Assembly: GCF_029933015.1 (NCBI RefSeq)
Contig: NZ_JAOZOZ010000061.1
Location: 1 to 9,556, forward strand
From: Hydrogenimonas sp.
GTDB taxonomy: Bacteria > Campylobacterota > Campylobacteria > Campylobacterales > Hydrogenimonadaceae
Direction: 5' to 3'
DNA: 9,556 bases
Shown here: piece after piece, positions 1 through 5,092 of the stretch
How positions within the stretch are numbered: position 1 is the stretch's first letter
Layout of the letters: each line of letters opens with the position of its first letter
Position numbers and translations under genes: made by a program
The notes under the pieces: generated by a model
Told to the model about the DNA's origin: nothing
The model's database searches: none
Seen by the model: only the letters and a program-made list of their open reading frames with translations

Positions 1-53
1 ACACTCAACACTCAACACTCAACACTCAACACTCAACACTCAACACTCAACAC
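1..53. repeat. 7-bp tandem repeat tract (unit ACACTCA)
   Basis: Seven perfect copies of ACACTCA (1-49) are followed by a partial copy (ACAC, 50-53). The array starts at the first base, so its true length is unknown. The plus strand contains no G, only A, C and T. It lies 35 bp beyond the stop codon of the minus-strand DUF2892 gene, so it is intergenic and on the 3' side of that gene. A 7-bp unit is not a multiple of three, so copy-number change inside a reading frame would shift the frame; no such frame is visible here. Confidence 0.95.
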
Positions 54-87
54 GCATAGTGAGCAGAAATATCCACTACCCATCCGC

Positions 88-294
88 TCAATGATGTCCG
101 TGGTCGTCGTGCTCCGTTTTGCAGGTATTGATGCCGAAAGGTTCGTAGATCGGGCACCAGCCGATCGCTCCGGTGACCAGAGGTATGATGCCGAGCCATC
201 CGATCGGGTTGCCCGTGATCATCGCGAATCCGACGAGAATGATTCCCGCGACGATCCTGCTGAGTCTATCCTGATCTCCCATCTGACATGCCAT
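88..294 (-). CDS. DUF2892 (YgaP-like transmembrane domain) small membrane protein
   Basis: A 68-residue protein that matches the DUF2892 family by recognisable pattern: a short N-terminus with DRLSRIVAG, two hydrophobic segments (about residues 12-28 and 31-46) joined by a turn with NPIGW, then GWCPIYEPFGINTC, the usual CPxY...GxNTC ending. The family sits in the inner membrane, alone or fused to rhodanese domains as in YgaP; its biochemical role is poorly known. Two cysteines (47 and 58) flank the conserved ending. The tail EHDDHGHH is rich in histidine and acidic residues and could bind metal, which is inference. The start at 294 is supported by AAGGAG (minus strand, complement of 301-306) 6 nt upstream. 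It is transcribed divergently from purT. Confidence 0.88.
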   Translation of the reverse strand: MACQMGDQDRLSRIVAGIILVGFAMITGNPIGWLGIIPLVTGAIGWCPIYEPFGINTCKTEHDDHGHH

Positions 295-325
295 GATTTG
301 CTCCTTCGTTTAAATGAGTTTTAGG

Positions 326-332
326 TATATTA
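326..332. promoter_or_regulatory. Symmetric bidirectional -10 element between DUF2892 gene and purT
   Basis: The sequence TATATTA reads as a -10 hexamer on both strands. On the plus strand TATATT (326-331) would start purT transcription near 338. On the minus strand the extended form TGGTAATAT (complement of 327-335) would start the DUF2892 transcript near 320. The predicted starts are 18 bp apart, and each leaves a short leader with a good Shine-Dalgarno. No convincing -35 box is visible on either side. The fit to TANNNTA is the pattern known for bidirectional bacterial promoters; activity here is inferred. Confidence 0.6.
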
Positions 333-345
333 CCAAAAAACGATT

Positions 346-350
346 GAAGG
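346..350 (+). promoter_or_regulatory. Ribosome binding site that decides the purT start
   Basis: GAAGG lies 7 nt before ATG 358 but only 1 nt before the in-frame TTG at 352. The TTG would add two residues and is unlikely to be used. Confidence 0.8.
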
Positions 351-357
351 ATTGCGC

Positions 358-1614
358 ATGCATTTTCCGGCCCCTTTGAAATCCAATTCCATCAAGATCA
401 TGCTGCTGGGCAGCGGCGAGCTCGGCAAAGAGGTGGCGATCGAGGCGCAGCGTCTCGGTATCGAAGTGGTCGCGGTGGACCGCTATCCGAATGCGCCGGC
501 GCACCAGGTGGCCCACGAAGCCCATGTCATCGACATGCAGAACAGGGAGGAGGTGCTGGATCTGATCCGTCGGGTCCGTCCCACCTACATTCTGCCGGAG
601 ATCGAAGCGATCAGTATCGACGCCCTTTTCGAGGCGGAAAAGGAGGGCTTTCACGTCATCCCCAACGCCGAAGCGGTCAACAAGACGATGAACCGCAAAA
701 ACATCCGGAAGTTCGCCGCCGAAGAGCTGGGTCTCAAAACCAGCGCCTACCGCTTCGTCTCGACCCTCGAGGAGCTCAGGGAGGCGGCGGATGCCGTGGG
801 CTATCCATGCGTCGTCAAACCGGTGATGAGCTCCTCGGGGCATGGACAGAGCGTGGCGAAGAGCCCCGAGGAGATCGAGAAGTCGTGGGAGATCGCCAAG
901 GAAGCCAGAGGGGACGCCAGCGAGCTGATCGTCGAGGAGTTCGTACGGTTCGATTACGAGATCACCCTGCTGACGGCCCGCAACGAGAAGGAGACGGTCT
1001 TCTGCGAGCCGATCGGCCACGAACAGAAGGATGGAGACTACATCTTCAGCTGGCAGCCCGCCTTCATGAGCCCCGAGGCACTGAAAAAGGCACAGGATAT
1101 CGCCAAAAAGGTGACCGACGGACTGGGAGGCCGCGGTATTTTCGGTGTGGAGCTTTTCGTCAAAGGAGATGAGGTCTACTTCTCCGAAGTGAGCCCCCGG
1201 CCCCACGATACGGGGATGGTGACACTGATCACCCAGAGCCAGAGCGAATTCGCTCTCCATCTGCGCGCCGTTTTGGGGCTGCCGCTGGGCTTCACCTTCT
1301 TTACGCCGGGTGCCAGCGCGGCCTACAAGGCGAAAGAGGAGAGTGTCACGCCGGTGCTACGCGTGGATGACGAAGCGTTCGCGGCCGACTCCTTCGTGCG
1401 GATTTTCGGCAAGCCGGAGAGCCATGAGGGCCGTCGCATGGCGGTCGTGCTGGCGATGGCCGCCAGCGAAACCGAAGCGCTGGCCAAGGCGAAGGAGCGG
1501 ATCGGCTTCATCGACGACAGCGTCAAGGTGACCAAGGTGGTCGAAGAGATACGAGAAGAGAGCGAAGAGGAAACCTGCGTCATCAAAAAAGTCTTCAAGT
1601 TCATATTCGGATGA
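358..1614 (+). CDS. purT: Formate-dependent phosphoribosylglycinamide formyltransferase (GAR transformylase 2)
   Basis: PurT makes formyl-GAR from GAR, formate and ATP in de novo purine synthesis, replacing the folate-dependent PurN step. It is a cytoplasmic ATP-grasp enzyme. Visible landmarks are LLGSGELGKEVAIEAQRLG (residues 16-34), the ATP-grasp loop KPVMSSSGHGQS, the FDYEITLLT strand, and the metal-binding GVELF and FSEVSPRPHDTGMVTLI motifs. The loop has His where E. coli PurT, as I recall it, has Lys (SSGKGQ). I chose ATG 358 over TTG 352 because GAAGG (346-350) is 7 nt from the ATG and only 1 nt from the TTG. The product is 418 residues against about 392 in E. coli; much of the excess is a C-terminal tail (about 396-418), first acidic (EEIREESEEE) and then basic-hydrophobic (KKVFKFIFG). 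The stop overlaps yjbQ as ATGA. Confidence 0.97.
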   Translation: MHFPAPLKSNSIKIMLLGSGELGKEVAIEAQRLGIEVVAVDRYPNAPAHQVAHEAHVIDMQNREEVLDLIRRVRPTYILPEIEAISIDALFEAEKEGFHVIPNAEAVNKTMNRKNIRKFAAEELGLKTSAYRFVSTLEELREAADAVGYPCVVKPVMSSSGHGQSVAKSPEEIEKSWEIAKEARGDASELIVEEFVRFDYEITLLTARNEKETVFCEPIGHEQKDGDYIFSWQPAFMSPEALKKAQDIAKKVTDGLGGRGIFGVELFVKGDEVYFSEVSPRPHDTGMVTLITQSQSEFALHLRAVLGLPLGFTFFTPGASAAYKAKEESVTPVLRVDDEAFAADSFVRIFGKPESHEGRRMAVVLAMAASETEALAKAKERIGFIDDSVKVTKVVEEIREESEEETCVIKKVFKFIFG

Positions 1615-2054
1615 TGGAGATCCTTCAGGTGCACCTGAGTCTTGCGGCGAAGCCTCGGGGAGTGCATCTGGTGACGCGTGAAATCCTCTCCCAGCTTCCG
1701 CAGGTTTCCATGTTCGAAACGGGATTGCTGCATCTGTTTCTACAGCATACCAGTGCGGGTCTGGCCATCAACGAAAACGCCGATCCTGATGTGCGGCACG
1801 ATACCGAGACCTTCATCGACGATCTGATTCCCGAAAATTATCCGAAATTCACCCATGTGCTGGAGGGGAGCGACGACATGCCGGCCCATCTGAAATCGAT
1901 GCTGTTCGGATGCGAACTGACGATACCGCTTTTTGAAGGCAGGCCGGCTCTGGGCACATGGCAGGGGATCTATCTGATCGAGGCCAGAAACCACGGCGGC
2001 AGGCGGCGCATCGTCGCGACGATGCAGGGAAAAGCTCGAAACAACGTGGTATAA
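1611..2054 (+). CDS. yjbQ: YjbQ/UPF0047 family protein (secondary thiamine-phosphate synthase family)
   Basis: A 147-residue protein that covers the whole UPF0047 family (usual length about 130-145). Recognisable blocks are LFLQHTSAGLAINENADPDV (residues 43-62), the acidic stretch DTETFIDDLIP, HLKSMLFGCELTIPL with its conserved His, and GTWQGIYLIEARNHGG followed by RRIVATMQG near the C-terminus. Members show weak thiamine-phosphate synthase activity in E. coli, hence the family name, but their main role is unsettled. The gene overlaps purT by 4 bp (ATGA) and has no clear Shine-Dalgarno, so translation probably depends on coupling to purT. ATG 1614, one codon later, is an equally possible start and would give 146 residues. 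No functional link to purine synthesis can be shown beyond co-transcription. Confidence 0.92.
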   Translation: MMEILQVHLSLAAKPRGVHLVTREILSQLPQVSMFETGLLHLFLQHTSAGLAINENADPDVRHDTETFIDDLIPENYPKFTHVLEGSDDMPAHLKSMLFGCELTIPLFEGRPALGTWQGIYLIEARNHGGRRRIVATMQGKARNNVV

Positions 2055-2055
2055 T
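2047..2055 (+). promoter_or_regulatory. Extended -10 element overlapping the yjbQ stop codon
   Basis: TGGTATAAT is a perfect extended -10 (TGnTATAAT). It overlaps the TAA stop of yjbQ (2052-2054). Counting 7 nt from the last base gives a start at 2062, next to the A of the ATG at 2063, so the transcript would have essentially no leader. No -35 hexamer is evident 17 bp upstream (GGGAAA). This is a prediction from sequence only. Confidence 0.55.
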
Positions 2056-2062
2056 AAAATTC

Positions 2063-2434
2063 ATGAAACGAATATTTATAGCCCTTTTTCTTCTCTGGGG
2101 CATATCACTGACGGCTGCCAAAGTACAGTGCAGGATCGAGAACGAGAGGATCTACTGTACCTACTATCTCGACAGATCGGACAACCAGTACGGCAAAAAC
2201 GTGGAGTTTCGATGGATCTCCCCAAACGCGCCGGACGACAACCGTATCCGTCACTTTCAGGTGCCGCCCCGGCACGGTTCGGTCTACGATTACCGCTTCC
2301 TTCCGGGTCGCGCGAAGGGTACCTGGCGTGTCGAGGTCATCGACCTGGATACGAACATGACGGTGGAAACCACCTTCGATATCAATACGACCGACAACTC
2401 CATGTTCGACGAGGATCTCTACGAAGCTCTCTAA
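2063..2434 (+). CDS. Small exported protein of unknown function with predicted signal peptide
   Basis: I do not recognise the family with confidence. The 123-residue product begins with a typical Sec signal peptide, MKRIFIALFLLWGISLTAA, with likely cleavage after Ala19, so it should act in the periplasm or outside. The mature part is about 104 residues. It has two cysteines close together (23 and 32), which could form a disulfide, and a string of likely beta strands ending in KGTWRVEVIDLDTN and TTFDI. That ending resembles the last strands of small Ig-like or DUF2914-like domains (G-x-W-x-V-x-V...F-x-V), which is only a suggestion. The frame is open from 1958, but the signal peptide fixes the start at 2063. 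No Shine-Dalgarno is present; a perfect extended -10 lies 7 nt upstream. It is 8 nt after yjbQ and convergent with rnhB (8-bp gap). Confidence 0.75.
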   Translation: MKRIFIALFLLWGISLTAAKVQCRIENERIYCTYYLDRSDNQYGKNVEFRWISPNAPDDNRIRHFQVPPRHGSVYDYRFLPGRAKGTWRVEVIDLDTNMTVETTFDINTTDNSMFDEDLYEAL

Positions 2435-2442
2435 GCCCCGCT

Positions 2443-3000
2443 TCAAAAATCGAAAGAGGGCTGCTCCAATGTCTTGATTCGAAAACTTCTGCGGTGGATG
2501 GGGCAGTAGCCGTGTAACCTTATCGCTTCGATATGGGTATTGGTGCCGTACCCTTTGTGTTTTTCGAAACCGTAGCGGGGATATCTCTTTCCCATTTCGA
2601 CCATGATTCTGTCACGGGTCACTTTGGCGAGGATACTGGCGGCGCTCACTTGTGGAACATCGAGGTCGGCTTTGACCCGGCATTCGAGTCCCGGGATGCC
2701 GAATGTGGTGTTGCCGTCGAAAAGGTAGCCGTCGGCCGGAAGGGTCGCCATGATCTCTTCGAGCCCCTGTCGCAGGCAGGCACTGATGCCCCGCTCGTCG
2801 ATGGCGGAGGCGTCGAAGGTGACGATATGGAAGGCGGCGTTTTCGACGATGGTCGCAAAGAGCCTCTCCCTTCTCTTTTCGGTGAGTTTTTTGGAGTCCG
2901 TCAACCCCTCGACGGGACGATGGAGTATGACGCCGGCCATGACAAGAGGGCCGGCGAGGGGACCGCGTCCCGCTTCGTCGATACCGCACAGTTTTTTCAT
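2443..3000 (-). CDS. rnhB: Ribonuclease HII
   Basis: RNase HII cleaves RNA in RNA-DNA hybrids and starts ribonucleotide excision repair by cutting 5' of single ribonucleotides in DNA. The 185-residue protein has all four expected acidic metal ligands: Asp8 and Glu9 in GIDEAGRGPLAGP (residues 6-18), Asp95 in LFDGN, and Asp112 in VKAD, followed by SAASILAKVTRDR, the family hallmark. TDSKKLTEKRRE (34-45) and the C-terminal HKGYGT and HRRSF motifs are also typical, and the length is near the family norm. The start at 3000 gives the usual family N-terminus, yet it has no Shine-Dalgarno. Instead an extended -10 (TGCTATGAT) ends 6 nt upstream, suggesting a leaderless message. It diverges from the lipoprotein gene at 3037 and is convergent with the exported-protein gene. 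Confidence 0.97.
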   Translation of the reverse strand: MKKLCGIDEAGRGPLAGPLVMAGVILHRPVEGLTDSKKLTEKRRERLFATIVENAAFHIVTFDASAIDERGISACLRQGLEEIMATLPADGYLFDGNTTFGIPGLECRVKADLDVPQVSAASILAKVTRDRIMVEMGKRYPRYGFEKHKGYGTNTHIEAIRLHGYCPIHRRSFRIKTLEQPSFDF

Positions 3001-3008
3001 GGTAAAAT
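3000..3008 (+). promoter_or_regulatory. Extended -10 element for the lipoprotein gene
   Basis: TGGTAAAAT fits TGnTAnAAT. It predicts a start near 3015 and a leader of about 22 nt that contains GAAGG before GTG 3037. It shares two bases with the opposite-strand -10 element of rnhB. Confidence 0.5.
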
Positions 3009-3015
3009 CATAGCA
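3007..3015 (-). promoter_or_regulatory. Extended -10 element for rnhB (probable leaderless start)
   Basis: Read on the minus strand, the sequence is TGCTATGAT, an extended -10. The predicted start is at 3000, the A of the rnhB ATG. This would explain why rnhB has no Shine-Dalgarno. Confidence 0.5.
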
Positions 3016-3025
3016 TTCCGGTGCT

Positions 3026-3030
3026 GAAGG
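3026..3030 (+). promoter_or_regulatory. Ribosome binding site that decides the lipoprotein start
   Basis: GAAGG directly abuts ATG 3031 but lies 6 nt before the in-frame GTG at 3037. Normal spacing therefore favours GTG 3037 as the start. Confidence 0.7.
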
Positions 3031-3036
3031 ATGGTT

Positions 3037-3456
3037 GTGAAAGGTCGGATTCTTCTATTTTCGTTGATCGGTTTTTTTGTGGCGGGATGTGGAGAAAAGC
3101 CCGTAACGAAGGTCTACAAAGCGGCATATGAACGACCGATCACATGCCTTGCCCTATCGGTTTTTCCCCCGGATGATAGGCTGGAGAGGGCGATGAGAGC
3201 GCTCTATCCCTTCCGAAACGACTGCCCCGTCGTACTGGAAGTCGGACACAAAGAGAACATCTGCTGCAACAGCACCCAGAATGTCCAGCAAAAGACACTC
3301 TCCAACTTCCCCCACCATTTTCTGAGACTTGAAATCCGTCGCGGCATGACACCGCTTTACAGCTACTACATCGACCTGGACCACCCTGCCGACGCCGACG
3401 ACGCGAAAGCCGCTTTCGATCGCCTAAAAGAGGATTTGCCCCTCTCCAATCCCTAA
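3037..3456 (+). CDS. Small predicted lipoprotein of unknown function
   Basis: I do not recognise the family. From GTG 3037 the product has 139 residues and a clear lipoprotein signal: MKGRILLFSLIGFF followed by the lipobox VAGC, with Cys18 as the lipidated residue. The mature protein of about 122 residues would be anchored in the inner or outer membrane. It is rich in cysteine (one in PITCLAL, one in NDCPVV, two in ICCNS), so disulfides in the periplasm are plausible. The rest shows mixed alpha/beta character with no known motif. It diverges from rnhB and runs towards the ATPase gene, with a 67-bp C-rich repeat between the two stop codons. The alternative ATG at 3031 adds two residues and has no spacing to its Shine-Dalgarno. 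Existence is well supported; function is open. Confidence 0.8.
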   Translation: MKGRILLFSLIGFFVAGCGEKPVTKVYKAAYERPITCLALSVFPPDDRLERAMRALYPFRNDCPVVLEVGHKENICCNSTQNVQQKTLSNFPHHFLRLEIRRGMTPLYSYYIDLDHPADADDAKAAFDRLKEDLPLSNP

Positions 3457-3515
3457 TCTCCATTCCCGATCTTCCCGATTCCCGTTTCCCGTTTCCCGTT
3501 CCCCGATCTCCCCGG
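3457..3515. repeat. Degenerate C-rich heptamer repeat between convergent genes
   Basis: CCCG recurs at 3465, 3474, 3481, 3488, 3495, 3502 and 3511, so the spacing is 9, 7, 7, 7, 7 and 9 bp. The core unit is TTCCCGT. The plus strand is almost purely pyrimidine with very few G; the minus strand has seven runs of three or four G separated by short loops of 3-4 nt in the centre, which fits the G-quadruplex consensus. The tract fills nearly the whole gap between the stop codon of the lipoprotein gene (3456) and that of the convergent ATPase gene (3524). No ordinary hairpin terminator is seen there. Confidence 0.85.
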
Positions 3516-3523
3516 CCAGCCGC

Positions 3524-4597
3524 CTACTCTTCAAGAATCCATTCGTAGAAGGGTTTGGCCTGCACCGGTATCTCTTCGAACATGAATTCGAAACGGTTGG
3601 CGATGGTCAGAATCGTGATGGCCTCTACATGGAGAGTGTCGAGTTCGTCGATCCGTTTGGCGATCTTGGCGGCGGCGCTCTGGGGGTTGGCGAAAGGGGA
3701 GAGCAGCAGGGCGTGCCGGTCGGCCGGATCGAAAAAATCGATATTGTCGGTATAGACGCTTTCGGGACGGTCGCGCAGCATCCGGATCGATGCGATCGAA
3801 TAGAGCTGTCCCATCAGAGATTTTTCGAAATACATCGATGCGGGCATCGCGAAGTCGTACATGATCAGTCGGCGGGCGGCCCCGGGCTGACGATGTTTCT
3901 CCATCCACGCCACAATGCGGCGCTCTTCCCAGGATTTCAGGGTCTTGTAGAGCCAGTCCTTGGAGATTTTGTGCTCCTTTTTGATAGTCGTGTAGAGCTG
4001 GTTGGGGGTGACGGGTTTGCCGAGAAACCTGGCCATATACCGAAAAAGTGTCAGCTCGCGGGGGGATGGAAAGATGGCGCGTACATGTTCGTGCAGCCGC
4101 AGGGTGATCAGCGATTCGTGGACGGTCGCCATGGCGGGCAGAGATCCGGTCCGCAGGTAGAGGGAGAAGGAGTGTTCGAGGTGGATATGTCGCTTTTCGA
4201 AAGCCAGGTACTCCTCGAAATCGAGAGGGGGCAGTTCCAGCAGCGGCATCAGGGGATTTTCCCTCCATGGTTCCCGGGTGACGAGTATGCACTGGCGGCA
4301 TTTTGGCATCGGAAAGGTGCCGTCGAAGTGGTCGATGACGACCGTTTCGATGCGGTGCGTATCGACGAACTGCTGAATCTCAGCGGCGAGCGAGTTCCTG
4401 TCGACGCGAAGGTCGGCCAGATCGATGTAGATATGTCTGCGCTTCGGAATGCGGCTGAGATAGTCGAGCACCAGCCACGTCTTGCCGGAGCGGGGAGGGC
4501 CGTAGAGATTGAGGGTGTGGGAGGGGATCGATACCTTCCGTTCTACGAATCCGACCGCCTTCGGAGTCGATTCGTAGAACGCTTCGAGCTGCTGCAT
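3524..4597 (-). CDS. AAA-type ATPase, AAA_14/DUF4143-like, with degenerate C-terminal nuclease-like domain
   Basis: A 357-residue P-loop ATPase. Walker A is GPPRSGKT (residues 33-40) and Walker B is VVIDHFD (86-92). ILVTRE (104-109) fits a sensor or arginine position. LPPLDFEEYLAFEK (122-135) and YLRTGSLPA (147-155) are characteristic of the AAA_14/DUF4143 ATPases. Residues about 178-250 look like a winged helix (ISKDWLYKTLKSWEERRIV, then YDFAMP). The C-terminal third (about 280-357) resembles the PD-(D/E)XK-like end of the family, with IPVQAKPFYEWIL as the usual closing segment, but the expected acidic/Lys catalytic strand reads HALLLSPF. The specific function is unknown. It follows the FUN14 gene by 25 nt on the same strand, so the two are probably co-transcribed; its own Shine-Dalgarno is weak. 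In Helicobacter pylori an ATP-binding protein gene next to rpsJ, with rnhB nearby, is what I recall; not checked here. Confidence 0.85.
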   Translation of the reverse strand: MQQLEAFYESTPKAVGFVERKVSIPSHTLNLYGPPRSGKTWLVLDYLSRIPKRRHIYIDLADLRVDRNSLAAEIQQFVDTHRIETVVIDHFDGTFPMPKCRQCILVTREPWRENPLMPLLELPPLDFEEYLAFEKRHIHLEHSFSLYLRTGSLPAMATVHESLITLRLHEHVRAIFPSPRELTLFRYMARFLGKPVTPNQLYTTIKKEHKISKDWLYKTLKSWEERRIVAWMEKHRQPGAARRLIMYDFAMPASMYFEKSLMGQLYSIASIRMLRDRPESVYTDNIDFFDPADRHALLLSPFANPQSAAAKIAKRIDELDTLHVEAITILTIANRFEFMFEEIPVQAKPFYEWILEE

Positions 4598-4622
4598 CGA
4601 AATCCCGCGTCGGACAGGATCG

Positions 4623-4967
4623 TCAGCCGATCTTCAGGCCGATGGCGAAACCGCCCACAGCCGAAGCGCTGCCGGCGAAACCGAACTCCGAAAGCCTCTC
4701 TTTGAGAAAGAGGGCGAACTGTTTGAAGGTGCCGGTGCCCGCCTCGACGGTATGTTCGAGCCCCGCTTCGTTGATGGAGACGATGCCGTAGTGCTCGAGA
4801 GCGAACATCAGAACGAGGGCGATACCAAGCAGCAGAAGAAGAAGTTTGAAACTCTTTTTGAGAAAATATCCGACGGCCAGACCGATGACGAAGCCCGAAC
4901 CCATGTCGAGGTAGGGCAGATCGAAAAACTTTTCCGTTATGGAAGATGATGTGGCGTTCGTATCCAT
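4623..4967 (-). CDS. FUN14 family membrane protein
   Basis: A 114-residue protein with the FUN14 pattern: a glycine-rich first membrane segment (GSGFVIGLAVGYFLKK, residues 23-38), a second very hydrophobic segment (about 41-57), then HYGIVSIN, an amphipathic stretch (about 80-95), and a glycine-rich closing segment ending AVGGFAIGLKIG. Eukaryotic FUNDC1 homologues are mitochondrial outer-membrane mitophagy receptors; the bacterial role is unknown, so only inner-membrane location should be inferred. The start at 4967 is supported by AAGG (minus strand, complement of 4974-4977) 6 nt upstream. It heads a probable two-gene operon with the ATPase gene, from a promoter at 5005-5031, and is divergent from the S10 operon. 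Confidence 0.85.
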   Translation of the reverse strand: MDTNATSSSITEKFFDLPYLDMGSGFVIGLAVGYFLKKSFKLLLLLLGIALVLMFALEHYGIVSINEAGLEHTVEAGTGTFKQFALFLKERLSEFGFAGSASAVGGFAIGLKIG

Positions 4968-5004
4968 GGATTACCTTGATGATATTTTGAATCGCAAGAC
5001 TGTA

Positions 5005-5031
5005 ATTGTAACAAGAAATCTCCGATGTCAG
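5005..5031 (-). promoter_or_regulatory. Promoter for the FUN14/ATPase operon
   Basis: On the minus strand the -35-like hexamer CTGACA (5031-5026, five of six matches to TTGACA) is followed after 15 bp by TACAAT (5010-5005). The latter belongs to an extended -10, TGTTACAAT. The predicted start is near 4998, giving a leader of about 31 nt that includes the AAGG ribosome binding site. Confidence 0.55.
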
Positions 5032-5073
5032 AAGTCCACGGCCATGAAGTCTCCCGGCCCAGGCAAAGCATAC

Positions 5074-5092
5074 TTTCCTTTTGAAAAGGAAA
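5074..5092. repeat. 19-bp perfect palindrome, operator-like
   Basis: TTTCCTTTT, one central G, then AAAAGGAAA: two perfect 9-bp arms. It lies between the two divergent promoters, about 40 bp upstream of the rpsJ -35 region and about 45 bp upstream of the FUN14 -35-like box. No T-run follows on either strand, so a terminator is unlikely. A dimeric DNA-binding protein site is the simplest reading, but I do not recognise it as the site of a known regulator. Confidence 0.7.

Noticed and set aside
1..53. CRISPR array
   Set aside because: The unit is 7 bp with no spacers; it is a simple tandem repeat.
310..1260. Minus-strand open frame of 316 codons opposite purT
   Set aside because: It lies wholly antisense to a certain purT, has no recognisable motif, and long antisense frames are expected in GC-rich codon usage.
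1958..2062. Longer N-terminal version of the exported protein, starting inside yjbQ
   Set aside because: The upstream part overlaps yjbQ in another frame and would bury the signal peptide, which starts at 2063.
2533..3027. Plus-strand open frame of 164 codons opposite rnhB
   Set aside because: It is antisense to an RNase HII with all its catalytic residues. The plus frame has no ribosome binding site or family features.
3629..4705. Plus-strand open frame of 358 codons opposite the ATPase gene
   Set aside because: The minus-strand ATPase has clear Walker motifs and family marks. The plus frame has no motif and crosses into the antisense of FUN14.
5074..5092. Palindrome as an intrinsic terminator
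   Set aside because: The stem is A/T-rich, no T-run follows on either strand, and no gene runs into it, since both flanking operons point away.
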